Positions 54,948 to 64,000 of a stretch of 64,000 bases of DNA are shown piece by piece. The notes below the pieces were generated by a model. The model made no database searches, was not told the origin of the DNA, and saw only the letters and a list, made by a program, of their open reading frames with translations. How positions within the stretch are numbered: the stretch's first letter is position 1; each line of letters opens with the position of its first letter. The translations under genes and the position numbers were made by a program. Source of the stretch: Rhizobiaceae bacterium (lineage in GTDB: Bacteria; Pseudomonadota; Alphaproteobacteria; Rhizobiales; Rhizobiaceae); NCBI GenBank assembly GCA_019635715.1, contig JAHBYY010000001.1:1-64000 (forward strand). Reading direction: 5' to 3'.

Positions 54948-56075
54948 TCAGGAACAGCGGGTCCACGGCGTCAGCGCATAGCGATCGACCGCCGCCGCAT
55001 CGAAGCGAAAGCCGAGACCAGGCGCATCGGACATCGTGATCTTGCCGCCGCGCACCTCGATCTGGGTGTCGACGAGCCGGCGGAAGTTCAGCACCTGGTC
55101 GTCGGGAAAGAACTCGACATAGCGGGCGTTCGGCGTCGACGCCACGAGATGGGCGTGCAGGTCGTGGAACCAGTGCGGGGACACGGTGACGCCGAAGCTC
55201 GCCGCCGTCGCGGCGATGCGCCGGAATTCGGTGATCCCGCCGCAGACGCAGGCATCGGTCTGGAGGATGGCCGCGCCCTCGCTGCGCAGCAGTTCATGGA
55301 ACCGCCAGCGGCCGACCTCGATCTCGCCGGTGGCGACGGGCGTGGCGATCGCCGCCGCCAGGCGGGCATGATTGACGATGTCGTCCGGGCTGAACGGCTC
55401 CTCCAGCCAGTAAGGGCTGTACCGTTCGTACATGCGCGCGAAGCTCAGCGCCGTCGGATAGTCGGCCCAGGCGTTGTTGGCATCCAGCATGAGGACGACG
55501 TTGGGGCCGATCCGGTCGCGGACCGCCGCGATGCGCGCCTCCTCGCCCGCCAGGTCTAGGCGGCCGACCTTCATCTTGACCGCCGTATAGCCCTGCTCGA
55601 CATAGGCCTGCATCTCGTCGGCCAGGCGCTCCGGCGTCTTCCCATCCAGGTAATAGCCGCCGCTCGCATAGGCGGGCACTTCGTCGTGCATCGCGCCGAG
55701 ATATTTGTAGAGCGGCAGTTTCGCGGCGCGGGCGTTGCGGTCCCACAGCGCGGTGTCGAGCGCGCTTATGGCGCGCACGACCGTTCCGGCGCGGCCCTGA
55801 AGCAGCCCCTCCTGGTACATGCGGGCCCAGAGTCCCTCCGTGTGGCAGGAATCCTGCCCGATCAGGACCGGGGCGAGCAGACCTTTCACGGCCTCGTCGA
55901 AGATCGTGCCGCCGCCGCTGCCGACGTAGCAGAAGCCGATGCCCTTCTCGCCGTCGTCCGTTTCGACCTCGACGAGGCCGTAGTGGCGCTCGGTCACGCG
56001 CCGCGTCGACAGGGACGTCGCGAAATCGAGCGGGACGCTGACGCTTCTGGTGTTGACGGATACGATCTTGGACAT
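54948..56075 (-). CDS. mandelate racemase/muconate lactonizing enzyme-family protein (enolase superfamily)
   Basis: A 375-residue enolase-superfamily enzyme. The catalytic KxK is VKMKVGR (Lys167, Lys169), the metal ligands are Asp198 (LMLDANNAW), Glu225 (WLEEPF) and Glu251 (ATGEIE), and the Asp/His pair is Asp274 with His301 (SPHWFHDLH). This arrangement is that of the mandelate-racemase subgroup, which includes many acid-sugar dehydratases. It therefore likely abstracts the proton next to a carboxylate. With the IlvD-type enzyme and the aldehyde dehydrogenase of the same operon it suggests a hydroxy-acid or sugar-acid route. The substrate is unknown. Confidence 0.9.
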   Translation of the reverse strand: MSKIVSVNTRSVSVPLDFATSLSTRRVTERHYGLVEVETDDGEKGIGFCYVGSGGGTIFDEAVKGLLAPVLIGQDSCHTEGLWARMYQEGLLQGRAGTVVRAISALDTALWDRNARAAKLPLYKYLGAMHDEVPAYASGGYYLDGKTPERLADEMQAYVEQGYTAVKMKVGRLDLAGEEARIAAVRDRIGPNVVLMLDANNAWADYPTALSFARMYERYSPYWLEEPFSPDDIVNHARLAAAIATPVATGEIEVGRWRFHELLRSEGAAILQTDACVCGGITEFRRIAATAASFGVTVSPHWFHDLHAHLVASTPNARYVEFFPDDQVLNFRRLVDTQIEVRGGKITMSDAPGLGFRFDAAAVDRYALTPWTRCS

Positions 56076-56129
56076 TTCGCAATCTTCCTTGGGAGCCGGA
56101 GCGGATCGAAGGCTGGACCGCGGGCGCGG

Positions 56130-57614
56130 TCAGATGCCGTTCAGGGACAGGTATTTGAGGTTGAGGAAGTCATCGAGGCCGCGCGTCGAGCCCTCGCGCC
56201 CGAAACCGGACTGCTTGATGCCGCCGAACGGGGCCATTTCATTGGCGATGAGCCCGGTGTTCACGCCCACCATGCCGGTTTCGAGCGCCTCGGCGACGCG
56301 CCAGACGCGCGACAGATCGCGGGAATAGAAGAAGCCCACGAGGCCGTACTCCGTATCATTGGCCATGGCGATGACGTCCTCTTCCCGGTCGAAGCTGATG
56401 AGCGGGGCCAGCGGGGCGAAGGTCTCTTCCTTGAGGACGCGCATCCCCGGCTTGACGCCGGTGATCACCGTCGGCTCGAAGAACGTCCCGCCGAGCGCCG
56501 AGCGCTTTCCGCCGCAGGCGACGGACGCGCCTTTGCCGACCGCATCGGCGATGTGCGCTTCGACCTTCTCCACCGCCCGGTGGTCGATGAGCGGCCCCTG
56601 TGTCGTCGCAGGGTCGGAGCCCGGTCCGAGCCTGATCCCGGCAACCCGGTCCAGGAACCGTTTGGTGAATTCCCCGGCAATGCCGCTCTGCACGTAGATG
56701 CGGTTCGCACAGACGCAGGTCTGGCCGGCATTCCTGAACTTCGAGGCGATCGCGCCTTCCACCGCGCTGTCGAGGTCGGCATCGTCGAAGACGATGAAGG
56801 CCGCGTTGCCGCCGAGTTCGAACGACAGCCGCTTGATGGAATCGGCCGCCTCGCGCATCAGCCAGCGACCGACCGCGGTGGAGCCGGTGAAGCTGATCTT
56901 GGCGATCTTCGGGTTCTTGCAGATTTCCGCCCCGATCATCGGCGCATCGCCGGTGACCACCGAGAAGACACCTGCGGGAACCCCGGCGCGTTCGGCCAGC
57001 ACCGCGAGCGCCAGCGCCGACAGCGGCGTCTGCGGCGCCGGCTTGAGGATCACCGTGCAGCCGGCGGCCAGCGCGGCGCCGACCTTGCGCGTCACCATTC
57101 CGTTGGGGAAGTTCCAGGGCGTGATCGCCGCGCAGACGCCGACGGGTTGTTTCATCACGAGGATGCGCTGATCGGCGCGGGCGCCGGGAATGACATCGCC
57201 GTTGATGCGCTTCGCCTCTTCCGCGTACCAGTCCAGGAAGCCGGCGTTCGCGACGACCTCGGCCTTCGCCTCGGAGAGCGGCTTGCCCTGTTCCATGCAC
57301 AGGATGGCGGCCAGGTCGTCGGCGTTTTCCAGGACGAGTTCGTACCATTTGCGCAGGATGGCCGAACGCGTCTTGACCAGGCTGGCGCCCCACGACCGCT
57401 GGAGCGCGTATGCCTGGTCGATGCAGCGCTGGATCTCGGCGAGCGTGAGCGAGGGCACTTCCGCAACGATCCGGCCGTCGGAGGGATCGACGACCGTGGA
57501 TCGGCCGGACGTGTCGCCCATCGTCCACCGGCCACCGACATAGGCCTCGGCCTTCAGCAGCGCCTTGTCGCGCAGGTTGAGTCTGGATCGCACGACCTCG
57601 GTCATGATCGTCAT
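56130..57614 (-). CDS. aldehyde dehydrogenase, succinate-semialdehyde dehydrogenase (GabD)-like
   Basis: A 494-residue NAD(P) aldehyde dehydrogenase. VCAAITPWNFPNGMVTRKVG near 150 is the cofactor-binding segment, SFTGSTAVGRWLMR near 235 the nucleotide loop, LSFELGGNAAFIVFDDADLD near 257 carries the catalytic Glu, and FRNAGQTCVCANRIYVQ near 286 carries the catalytic Cys. The phrase around the Cys is that of succinate-semialdehyde dehydrogenases; 2-ketoglutarate-semialdehyde dehydrogenases are close relatives. The ATG at 57614 is used; 57605 is an alternative. It is the first gene of operon C and lies just downstream of a TGNGATCTCA operator. Confidence 0.92.
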   Translation of the reverse strand: MTIMTEVVRSRLNLRDKALLKAEAYVGGRWTMGDTSGRSTVVDPSDGRIVAEVPSLTLAEIQRCIDQAYALQRSWGASLVKTRSAILRKWYELVLENADDLAAILCMEQGKPLSEAKAEVVANAGFLDWYAEEAKRINGDVIPGARADQRILVMKQPVGVCAAITPWNFPNGMVTRKVGAALAAGCTVILKPAPQTPLSALALAVLAERAGVPAGVFSVVTGDAPMIGAEICKNPKIAKISFTGSTAVGRWLMREAADSIKRLSFELGGNAAFIVFDDADLDSAVEGAIASKFRNAGQTCVCANRIYVQSGIAGEFTKRFLDRVAGIRLGPGSDPATTQGPLIDHRAVEKVEAHIADAVGKGASVACGGKRSALGGTFFEPTVITGVKPGMRVLKEETFAPLAPLISFDREEDVIAMANDTEYGLVGFFYSRDLSRVWRVAEALETGMVGVNTGLIANEMAPFGGIKQSGFGREGSTRGLDDFLNLKYLSLNGI

Positions 57615-57658
57615 GCCATCAACCTCAGATTCGGAGGCATCTCGCTTCTCGCCCTTTT

Positions 57659-57698
57659 CTGTGATCTCAGTTCTATATGAAAAAAGAGGATCACTCAA
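57659..57698 (-). promoter_or_regulatory. promoter of operon C with operator copy 4
   Basis: Read leftward, TTGAGT (57698-57693) and TATAGA (57677-57672) are spaced 15 bases apart and form a possible promoter. Operator copy 4, CTGAGATCACAG (57670-57659, containing TGTGATCTCA on the other strand), follows right after the -10 box. The same layout is seen at the operon B promoter. The 15-base spacing is shorter than ideal. Confidence 0.5.
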
Positions 57699-57891
57699 GA
57701 CCGCCTTCGAACTTTGTGAGAGCGACGAATGCGGCCGGCCCATCCACCGATACGGATGTTTTGCAACACAATTTCAATGCTTTATGGAATCTGCCATATC
57801 CACGCGACGCAGCCCGTGGCTCTGGCAGACCATCGATCAAAATCTCACATAGGGGAGCCAAGAAGGCTGATGTCCGTAGATTTCACTCTAA

Positions 57892-57901
57892 TGAGATCAC
57901 A
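57892..57901. promoter_or_regulatory. operator copy 5, TGAGATCACA
   Basis: The reverse complement is TGTGATCTCA, the same core as at 41256 and 57661. It lies about 220 bases upstream of copy 4, next to a further GATCTCA half-like site at 57913-57919. It could support DNA looping or serve a lost gene on the plus strand. Confidence 0.45.
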
Positions 57902-58382
57902 GTTTTAAGCCTGATCTCAACAGATCTCGCCCCGTTTGGGCGTTCGGCCATCGCCGCCGGTGCTTTGGCCCGTCGTCGAATTGCGCGGCGGCACACCGGA
58001 CGGGCCGGCGCGCGCCGGCTTCAAGCGGTCGACGTAGGGAGGCGAGGCCAGGCGCCACGGCCAGGCGCTGATCGCTGGCTGCACAGGGCTGCGGGCACGT
58101 CAGCCCGATGCCGCTCGCGCGACGTGGAGGAGTGGCGCGATGGCGTCAGCGACCGAAATGCGGAGGGTCCATTCGGCGGCCGGATCCGGGCAAACCATCG
58201 GGGTGCCGCCCGCGCGCCTCAGCAGCGCGGAACCACCCCTGCCCCGAATCCGAGACTTTGCCCTTGAACAAGCTCCGCGGTCGCCAGTGCCGGCAAGCCA
58301 TTCGCAGGCACGGCCCCATGACGGTCCAAGTTGACCGAAACCACGGAGAAGCCTACTCTTTTGCTGTTTCCAGGGATTGAGA

Positions 58383-58457
<75 letters not shown>

Positions 58458-58530
58458 ATCCGCAATGCGGCGGCTTCTTGCACATAGCGGCGGCGCGCGC
58501 AAGCCGTCTGAAGACAACAGGACGGCAAGA

Positions 58531-58710
58531 ATGGGCGATCAGGACAGCGACGGCCGCAAGCGCCAGCCGGACCGCCGTGCCGAACGGCTCGCCGCGGAGC
58601 TGCGCGCCAATCTGATGCGGCGCAAGGCGCAGGCGCGATCGCGGCGGGACGAGGCGCAGCACTCCGGCGACGAGCCCCGCGCCGGAGATGACCTCGACTC
58701 CGACACATAA
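58531..58710 (+). CDS. small basic/acidic protein of unknown function upstream of murA
   Basis: A 59-residue highly charged protein (RRAERLAAELRANLMRRKAQ in the middle, an acidic tail), with no hydrophobic segment. I believe similar short frames lie before murA in related rhizobia. The ATG at 58531 is preferred to frames starting inside the tRNA flank. Its sequence suggests one amphipathic helix; no function is known to me. Confidence 0.6.
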   Translation: MGDQDSDGRKRQPDRRAERLAAELRANLMRRKAQARSRRDEAQHSGDEPRAGDDLDSDT

Positions 58711-58853
58711 TTGCCGGGTTGCACGGCTCTACCGGCGCCTGGGCGATGGCCGGTCCAGCGGTTTCCTTGAACCGCGGGACGCGATGGTCTAGAGGGGCGT
58801 CTTCCTTGCATTCGGCGAATCTGTTTCGGTGATTCCCCGGGAAAGTGATATTC

Positions 58854-60143
58854 ATGGATCGCATCAGGCTGGTCGGCGGCAACAAGCTCAACGGCCGCAT
58901 CCCGATCTCGGGCGCCAAGAATGCGGCGCTGCCGCTGATGATCGCCTCGCTGCTGACCGACGACACGCTGACGCTGGAGAACGTCCCGCACCTGGCGGAT
59001 GTGGAACAGCTCATTCGCATCCTCGGCAATCACGGCGTCGACTATTCGGTCAACGGGCGGCGCGAGAAGCAGAACGAAGGCTATTCGCGCACCATCAACT
59101 TCACCGCCCGCAACATCGTCGACACCACGGCGCCCTACGAGCTGGTCTCCAAGATGCGCGCCAGCTTCTGGGTCGTCGGGCCGCTGCTTGCCCGCATGGG
59201 CGTGGCCAAGGTGTCGCTGCCGGGCGGCTGCGCCATCGGGACGCGCCCCGTCGACCTGTTCATCGAGGGCCTGCAGGCGCTCGGCGCCAGGATCGACGTG
59301 GAGAACGGCTATGTGGTGGCGGACGCCCGCAACCGGCTGACCGGCAACCGCTACGTCTTCCCGAAAGTCTCGGTCGGCGCCACGCACGTCCTGATGATGG
59401 CGGCGTCGCTGGCACGCGGCGAAACCGTGCTGGAGAACGCGGCGCGCGAGCCGGAAGTGGTCAACCTCGCCGAATGCCTCAACGCGATGGGCGCGCGCAT
59501 CGAGGGGGCCGGTTCGTCGACCATCCATATCCAGGGCGTGGAGTCGCTGTCGGGCGCCCGTCACAAGGTGATCCCGGACCGCATCGAGACCGGCACCTAT
59601 GCCATGGCGGTCGCGATGGCCGGCGGCGACGTGCTGCTGGAAGGGGCGCGCGCCGACCTGCTTCAGACGGCGCTCGACGTGATCGCCCAGACCGGCGCGG
59701 AGGTGCTGCCGACCAATTCCGGCATCCGCATCAAGCGCAACGGCCACGCCATCCAGCCGGTCGATGTGACGACCGAGCCCTTCCCCGGCTTCCCGACCGA
59801 CCTGCAGGCGCAGTTCATGGGTCTGATGACCAAGGCCGAGGGCCGCTCGCACATCACCGAGACGATCTTCGAGAACCGCTTCATGCATGTGCAGGAGCTG
59901 GCCCGGCTCGGCGCCCACATCACCCTGTCGGGGCAGACGGCGACCGTCGAAGGCGTGAAGACGCTGAAGGGCGCGCCGGTGATGGCGACCGATCTGCGCG
60001 CCTCGGTCTCGCTGGTCATCGCCGGCCTCGCCGCCGAGGGCGAGACGATCGTCAACCGCGTCTACCATCTCGACCGCGGCTTCGAGCGGCTGGAAGAGAA
60101 GCTTTCGGGCTGCGGCGCCGAGATCCAGCGCCTGTCGTCCTGA
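58854..60143 (+). CDS. murA: UDP-N-acetylglucosamine 1-carboxyvinyltransferase
   Basis: MurA adds enolpyruvate from PEP to UDP-GlcNAc, the first committed step of peptidoglycan synthesis. The 429-residue length is normal. Segments are the start [20 protein letters not shown], then [33 protein letters not shown] near 122 with the catalytic Cys, and [20 protein letters not shown] near 305. The ATG at 58854 with GGAAAG upstream is preferred over a GTG three codons earlier. The catalytic Cys means sensitivity to fosfomycin-type inhibition would be expected of this family. Confidence 0.97.
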   Translation: MDRIRLVGGNKLNGRIPISGAKNAALPLMIASLLTDDTLTLENVPHLADVEQLIRILGNHGVDYSVNGRREKQNEGYSRTINFTARNIVDTTAPYELVSKMRASFWVVGPLLARMGVAKVSLPGGCAIGTRPVDLFIEGLQALGARIDVENGYVVADARNRLTGNRYVFPKVSVGATHVLMMAASLARGETVLENAAREPEVVNLAECLNAMGARIEGAGSSTIHIQGVESLSGARHKVIPDRIETGTYAMAVAMAGGDVLLEGARADLLQTALDVIAQTGAEVLPTNSGIRIKRNGHAIQPVDVTTEPFPGFPTDLQAQFMGLMTKAEGRSHITETIFENRFMHVQELARLGAHITLSGQTATVEGVKTLKGAPVMATDLRASVSLVIAGLAAEGETIVNRVYHLDRGFERLEEKLSGCGAEIQRLSS

Positions 60144-60319
60144 GGCGATGCGGGCCGCGGTGGTTGCACACCCGGCCCGGAGCGCCTAGTTAGGCCGACG
60201 GTCTCCGGATCTCGAAGCCGCTAGCACAGCGTTGCCCATGAGACCCCGGCCGGCCGGCGGGCGGCTCGATCTGCGCAGGGCAGGATGAGTCTTTTCCGCT
60301 GCATATCACGGCAGAAGGC

Positions 60320-60766
60320 GTGCAGGGCGTGACAGACAGGCTGAAGCTCGTGGCCCTCGACGAAGAAGACCTGACGATCGTCTCGGCGCATGTCCAGGAT
60401 GCCGTCATGAAGGTCGGCGACGTGAAGTTCCTGCGCGCGCAGTCGCGTTTCGTGCTGCCGATGAACCGCTTCGCCTGGGAGCGGAAGAGCGGCGCGCTGT
60501 CCGGCCCGCCGGAACGCCGCAACAGCGTGCTGGATTTCGGCCGGGTGACGCGGGCGGCCAGTACCGGCCTCGCAGGCGCCAAGGCCGCCGACGTGCTGTC
60601 GCTGCTGGCAGTGCGTTTCCAGGCGACCGACGCGCCTGCCGGCGCGATCGAGCTGACATTCTCCGGCGGCGCGACGATCCGGCTCGACGTCGAATGCATC
60701 GAGGCGCGCCTGTCGGATCTCGGCGGCGCATGGGAGGCCTCGTCGCGCCCCCGCCACGCAGTTTGA
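60320..60766 (+). CDS. DUF2948 family protein
   Basis: A 148-residue alphaproteobacterial protein of unknown function. It begins LKLVALDEEDLTIVSAHVQD and includes VKFLRAQSRFVLPMNRFAWE near 35, which is characteristic of DUF2948 and its place between murA and hisD. A GTG start is used; another GTG lies three codons on. It ends ten bases before hisD and is likely cotranscribed with it. Confidence 0.88.
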   Translation: MQGVTDRLKLVALDEEDLTIVSAHVQDAVMKVGDVKFLRAQSRFVLPMNRFAWERKSGALSGPPERRNSVLDFGRVTRAASTGLAGAKAADVLSLLAVRFQATDAPAGAIELTFSGGATIRLDVECIEARLSDLGGAWEASSRPRHAV

Positions 60767-60776
60767 GGACCGCATC

Positions 60777-62117
60777 TTGGCGATCACCATCAGCACCGCC
60801 GATCCGGATTTCGAGGCCGCCTTCGCGCGCTTTCTCGGCACAAAGCGGGAGGCCTCGCCGGATGTCGAGGCCGCCGTTCGGGCGATCATCGACGACGTCA
60901 GGGCGCGCGGCGACGCCGCCCTGATCGACTATACGCGGAAATTCGACCGCGCCGACCTTTCGAATCTCGGCATCGCCGTCAGCCGCACGGACATCGACCG
61001 CGCCCATGCCGAGGCCGACCCGGAAACGGTCGAAGCGCTGACTTTGGCGCGCGACCGGATCCTTTCGCACCACAAGCGCCAGATGCCGGCCGGCGAACGC
61101 TATCGCGACAGGATCGGCGTCGAACTCGGCACGCGCTGGACCGCGATCCAGGCGGTCGGCCTCTACGTGCCCGGCGGCACCGCCTCCTATCCGAGCTCGG
61201 TGCTGATGAACGCCATTCCGGCGGTCGTCGCCGGAGTTCCGCGGGTGGTCATGGTGGTGCCGGCATCGGGCGGCGCCATCAATCCGCTTGTGCTGGTCGC
61301 CGCCGACCTTGCCGGCGTCACCGAGATCTACCGGATCGGCGGCGCCCAGGCGGTGGCCGCGCTCGCCTATGGGACCGACACCATCGCGCCGGTGGCCAAG
61401 ATCGTCGGGCCGGGCAATGCCTATGTCGCGGCGGCCAAGCGGCAGGTCTTCGGCACGGTCGGCATCGACATGATCGCCGGGCCGTCGGAAGTCCTGGTGA
61501 TCGCCGACGGCGACAACGACCCGGACTGGATCGCCGCCGACCTGCTGGCTCAGGCCGAGCACGACACGGCGGCGCAATCGATCCTGATGACCACCGACGC
61601 TGCCTTCGGGCGCGCTGTGGAAGACGCCGTGGAGCGACAGCTCGAAGCCCTGTCGCGCGCCGGGACCGCCGCGGCAAGCTGGCGCGATTTCGGCGCGGTG
61701 ATCCTCGTCCGCGACCTGGACGAGGCCGTTCCGCTCGCCGACCGGATCGCCGCCGAGCACCTCGAGATCGCCGTCGCCGATCCGGAAGCGCTCGCCGCGC
61801 GCATCACCAATGCCGGCGCGATCTTCATCGGACGCCACACGCCGGAAGTCATCGGCGACTATGTCGGCGGGTCCAACCACGTGCTGCCGACGGCGCGTTC
61901 CGCCCGCTTCTCCTCGGGGCTTTCGGTGCTCGACTTCCTGAAGCGCACCTCGCTGTTGAAGCTGGGTGCCGAGCAGTTGCGGGCGCTCGCCCCCGCCGCG
62001 ATCGCGCTGGCGAACGCCGAGGGGCTGGAGGCGCACGGCCGTTCGGTGGCGATCCGGCTGAACCGCTCCGGCGACGACGCCCGGGAGCCGACCGCCCTGC
62101 CCGGGGCGGCTTCGTGA
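60777..62117 (+). CDS. hisD: histidinol dehydrogenase
   Basis: HisD oxidises L-histidinol to histidine in two NAD steps, the last reactions of histidine synthesis. The 446-residue length is normal. Segments are [20 protein letters not shown] near 125, [16 protein letters not shown] near 183, [20 protein letters not shown] near 208, and the zinc-site segment [20 protein letters not shown] near 250. A TTG start at 60777 has GAGGA eight bases upstream. It is not next to other his genes, as is usual in this order. Confidence 0.97.
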   Translation: MAITISTADPDFEAAFARFLGTKREASPDVEAAVRAIIDDVRARGDAALIDYTRKFDRADLSNLGIAVSRTDIDRAHAEADPETVEALTLARDRILSHHKRQMPAGERYRDRIGVELGTRWTAIQAVGLYVPGGTASYPSSVLMNAIPAVVAGVPRVVMVVPASGGAINPLVLVAADLAGVTEIYRIGGAQAVAALAYGTDTIAPVAKIVGPGNAYVAAAKRQVFGTVGIDMIAGPSEVLVIADGDNDPDWIAADLLAQAEHDTAAQSILMTTDAAFGRAVEDAVERQLEALSRAGTAAASWRDFGAVILVRDLDEAVPLADRIAAEHLEIAVADPEALAARITNAGAIFIGRHTPEVIGDYVGGSNHVLPTARSARFSSGLSVLDFLKRTSLLKLGAEQLRALAPAAIALANAEGLEAHGRSVAIRLNRSGDDAREPTALPGAAS

Positions 62118-62121
62118 CCGG

Positions 62122-62607
62122 ATGGGTGCGCGCGACCAAATCACCGACCGGCTGATCGACGTCGAACTCGACGAGTCGATCGGCCGCTCGACGCCGGACG
62201 TCGAGCACGAACGGGCGGTCGCCATCTTCGACCTCATCGAGGACAACAGTTTTGCGCCGATCAACGACAGCGGCGACGGCCCCTACAGGCTGAAGCTGTC
62301 GCTCGCCGAGCAAAGGCTGATCCTCGCCGTGGCGCGCGCCGACGGGACGGCGGTGGTCACCCACATCCTGTCGCTGACGCCCTTCCGCCGGATCGTGCGC
62401 GACTATCACATGGTCTGCGAGAGCTATTACGACGCCATCCGCTCGGCGACGCCGAGCCAGATCGAGGCGATCGACATGGGCCGCCGCGGACTGCACAACG
62501 AGGGCTCGCAGACCCTTCTCGATCGCCTGTCCGGCAAGATCGACCTCGACTTCGACACGGCCCGACGGGTCTTTACGCTGATCTGCGTCCTCCACTGGCG
62601 GGGTTAG
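62122..62607 (+). CDS. UPF0262 family protein
   Basis: A 161-residue conserved protein of unknown function found between hisD and a low-molecular-weight phosphatase gene in Rhizobiales. Characteristic stretches are [20 protein letters not shown] near 13, [20 protein letters not shown] near 84, and [20 protein letters not shown] near 115. It starts five bases after the hisD stop, so it is part of the same transcript. Confidence 0.92.
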   Translation: MGARDQITDRLIDVELDESIGRSTPDVEHERAVAIFDLIEDNSFAPINDSGDGPYRLKLSLAEQRLILAVARADGTAVVTHILSLTPFRRIVRDYHMVCESYYDAIRSATPSQIEAIDMGRRGLHNEGSQTLLDRLSGKIDLDFDTARRVFTLICVLHWRG

Positions 62608-62612
62608 AGCCT

Positions 62613-63038
62613 TTGGCCGGGCCGCCCCGATCGATCCTGTTCATGTGCGGAATGAACGCAGTGCGTTCGCCGATCGCCGAGGCGGAGGCCCGCCGGCTGC
62701 TTCCGTCGACCACCTACGTCGCTTCGGCAGGGGTGCGCCGCGGCGAGCGCGACCCCTTCGTCGACGCGGTGCTGGCGGAGGACGGGCTCGGCCCGGTCGG
62801 CGGCGCACCGCGCACTCTGGACGATCTGGAGGACGACTATTTCGACCTGATCGTCACCCTCTCGCCGGAGGCGCACCATGCGGCGCTGGAGCTGACCCGC
62901 TCGCTTTCAGTCGAGGTCGAGTACTGGCCGACGCCGGACCCGACCATCGCCACGGGGACGCGCGAGCAGATCATGGCCGCCTACCGGGCAGTGCGCGACC
63001 GCCTGAAGACGCGCATCACCCGTCGATTTGATGGCTGA
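62613..63038 (+). CDS. low-molecular-weight protein-tyrosine-phosphatase-like protein
   Basis: A 141-residue protein with the phosphatase loop CGMNAVRS near residues 12-19 (Cys-x5-Arg-Ser), and a general-acid Asp probably in WPTPDPT near 110. It may be a protein tyrosine phosphatase or an arsenate-reductase-like enzyme; the target is unknown. A TTG start is used, six bases after the preceding stop. It is conserved at this place in the order. Confidence 0.85.
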   Translation: MAGPPRSILFMCGMNAVRSPIAEAEARRLLPSTTYVASAGVRRGERDPFVDAVLAEDGLGPVGGAPRTLDDLEDDYFDLIVTLSPEAHHAALELTRSLSVEVEYWPTPDPTIATGTREQIMAAYRAVRDRLKTRITRRFDG

Positions 63039-63150
63039 AACGCCAGTTCCGGCACGGATTATGCGTGTTCACAAGAGCGACTTTATACTATAGGTTCCGC
63101 CCACTTTTCGCGGCCGTCCGCCGCGCCTGAATCCTAGCCGAAGGTCACGA

Positions 63151-63369
63151 ATGCCGAAGGAAGAAGTCCTCGAGTTTCCGGGGGTGGTCATCGAACTGCT
63201 TCCGAACGCCATGTTCCGCGTGAAGCTCGAAAACGAACACGAGATCATCGCCCACACTGCCGGCCGCATGCGCAAGAACCGCATCCGCGTGCTGACGGGC
63301 GACAAGGTGCTGGTCGAGATGACGCCCTACGACCTCACCAAGGGGCGGATCACCTACCGCTTCAAATGA
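63151..63369 (+). CDS. infA: translation initiation factor IF-1
   Basis: A 72-residue S1-fold protein that binds the 30S A site during initiation. The whole sequence matches IF-1: starting [20 protein letters not shown], then [40 protein letters not shown] and ending [15 protein letters not shown] hexamer at 63084-63089 in the 112-base gap before it may be a -10 box, but I saw no matching -35. Confidence 0.97.
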   Translation: MPKEEVLEFPGVVIELLPNAMFRVKLENEHEIIAHTAGRMRKNRIRVLTGDKVLVEMTPYDLTKGRITYRFK

Positions 63370-63400
63370 GTGCGGCGATCCGCAGGCGGCGGGCCGTCCC

Positions 63401-64000
63401 GTGAGCGCGCGCCACGCGCTGGTGCTGGCTTCGGGGTCGCCGCGCCGCATCGAGCTCCTGCAGCAGGCCGGGCTGGAGCCGCATCGCATCCTTCCGGCAA
63501 ATGTCGACGAGACGCCGCAGCGTGCCGAGCATCCGCGCTCGCTGGCCAAGCGGCTGGCACGCGCCAAGGCCGACAAGGCGCATGCCTCGCTGGCCGCCGA
63601 GCCCGACCATGCGGGCGCCTTCCTGCTCGCCGCCGACACCGTCGTCTCGGTGGGGCGGCGCATCCTGCCCAAGGCGGAAAGCGAAGACGAGGCGGCGGAC
63701 TGCCTGAAACTGCTTTCCGGCCGTGCGCACCGCGTCTACACCGGTGTCTGCCTGATATCCCCGTCGGCCAAGGTGCGGCTGCGGCTGGTCGAAACGCGGG
63801 TGCGCTTCAAGCGGCTGTCGCGCGACGACATCGACAGCTACATCGCGTCCGGCGAATGGCGCGGCAAGGCCGGCGGCTACGCCATCCAGGGCCTCGCCGG
63901 CTCGTTCGTCATCAAGATGGTCGGCTCCTACAGCAATGTCGTCGGGCTGCCGCTCTACGAGACCGTGGCATTGCTGGCCGGCGACGGGTTCCCGGTCCAC
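63401..64000 (+). CDS. maf: Maf family nucleotide pyrophosphatase (3' end outside window)
   Basis: A Maf/YhdE-like nucleoside-triphosphate pyrophosphatase, 200 codons visible and no stop before the window edge. The start is a GTG at 63401. The signature [20 protein letters not shown] at residues 7-26, the metal-binding ADTVVS near 77, and [20 protein letters not shown] near 149 identify the family. It is thought to clean modified or non-canonical nucleotides and has been linked to septum inhibition. It follows infA as in other Rhizobiales. Confidence 0.93.
   Translation, partial: MSARHALVLASGSPRRIELLQQAGLEPHRILPANVDETPQRAEHPRSLAKRLARAKADKAHASLAAEPDHAGAFLLAADTVVSVGRRILPKAESEDEAADCLKLLSGRAHRVYTGVCLISPSAKVRLRLVETRVRFKRLSRDDIDSYIASGEWRGKAGGYAIQGLAGSFVIKMVGSYSNVVGLPLYETVALLAGDGFPVH

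Larger units (their letters stand above)
57615..58382. other. intergenic region between operon C and tRNA-Thr
   Basis: 768 bases without a convincing gene. The part next to operon C (57640-57930) is AT-rich and holds a promoter and two operator copies. The rest (57940-58380) is GC-rich; open frames on either strand there do not look like proteins. A short frame ending near 58040 has some coding character and could be the tail of a decayed gene, but I could not identify it. Confidence 0.6.

Noticed and set aside
57940-58042. Possible tail of a decayed gene in the plus frame ending at the TAG near 58040
   Set aside because: A short stretch looks protein-like, but there is no start, no family motif and no supporting neighbour, so I did not list it as a pseudogene.
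57677-58267. A 196-codon open frame between operon C and tRNA-Thr
   Set aside because: The translation is low in hydrophobic residues, rich in Arg and Ala, has no recognisable motif and lies across operator sites. It reads like a chance frame in GC-rich DNA.
63059-63092. A full sigma-70 promoter before infA
   Set aside because: A TATACT -10-like hexamer is present, but I found no acceptable -35 at a normal distance, so I did not list it as a feature.

Overview
The window looks like chromosomal DNA of an alphaproteobacterium of the order Rhizobiales, most likely near Mesorhizobium/Phyllobacteriaceae. The evidence is high GC with rhizobial codon use, a zwf-pgl-edd Entner-Doudoroff operon, ExoP/ExoQ-type polysaccharide genes, a RIME-like intergenic mosaic element, and the block (small protein)-murA-DUF2948-hisD-UPF0262-phosphatase-infA-maf that is typical of this order. 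No rRNA, CRISPR array, transposase or integrase was seen. Identifications come from reading translations by eye; no database search was run.

Layout. 1-10.2 kb: an FAD amine oxidoreductase, a RIME-like repeat, an SH3-domain membrane protein, a polysaccharide flippase divergent from a GumC/ExoP-like chain-length protein without its kinase domain, folD, a GlxA-type regulator and a secreted von Willebrand A protein. 10.2-14.4 kb: zwf-pgl-edd. 14.6-20.7 kb: an SDR dehydrogenase, then a polysaccharide locus (GT4, WecG/TagA and DUF6492-like genes leftward; GT2 and an ExoQ-like polymerase rightward) diverging from a promoter region that holds a CtrA-type TTAA-N7-TTAA box. 20.8-27 kb: proC, a SAF-domain dehydrogenase and an exported caspase-TPR protein. 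27-32.5 kb: a nonulosonic (sialic-acid-like) acid module (NeuB-like synthase, NeuA-phosphatase fusion, putative transferase) with flanking methyltransferases.

32.9-57.6 kb is a large accessory catabolic region of three operons. Operon A (leftward): hydroxylysine-kinase-like kinase, phospho-lyase-type class III PLP enzyme, HyuA, HyuB, carnitine-dehydrogenase-like enzyme, Asp/Glu-racemase-like protein. Operon B (rightward): a second HyuA and a HyuB with an N-terminal zinc-finger-like segment, a highly divergent GroEL-like chaperonin, a spermidine/putrescine-type ABC importer and a GntR regulator. Operon C (leftward): succinate-semialdehyde-type aldehyde dehydrogenase, enolase-superfamily enzyme, a paralogous GntR regulator and an IlvD/Edd-family dehydratase. 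A shared motif TGNGATCTCA sits in the promoter regions of the operons, twice directly downstream of a -10 box, and probably ties them into one GntR regulon.

The most interesting element is the chaperonin-like gene inside the HyuAB operon. It aligns with GroEL over most of its length, but the positions of the two ATPase aspartates Asp52 and Asp398 both read Ser. It may be a dedicated assembly factor or subunit for the ATP-dependent HyuAB enzyme. The kinase/phospho-lyase pair with a GabD-like dehydrogenase suggests breakdown of a hydroxylated amino acid or its lactam/hydantoin. 58.4-64 kb returns to conserved core genes, starting with tRNA-Thr(GGT).
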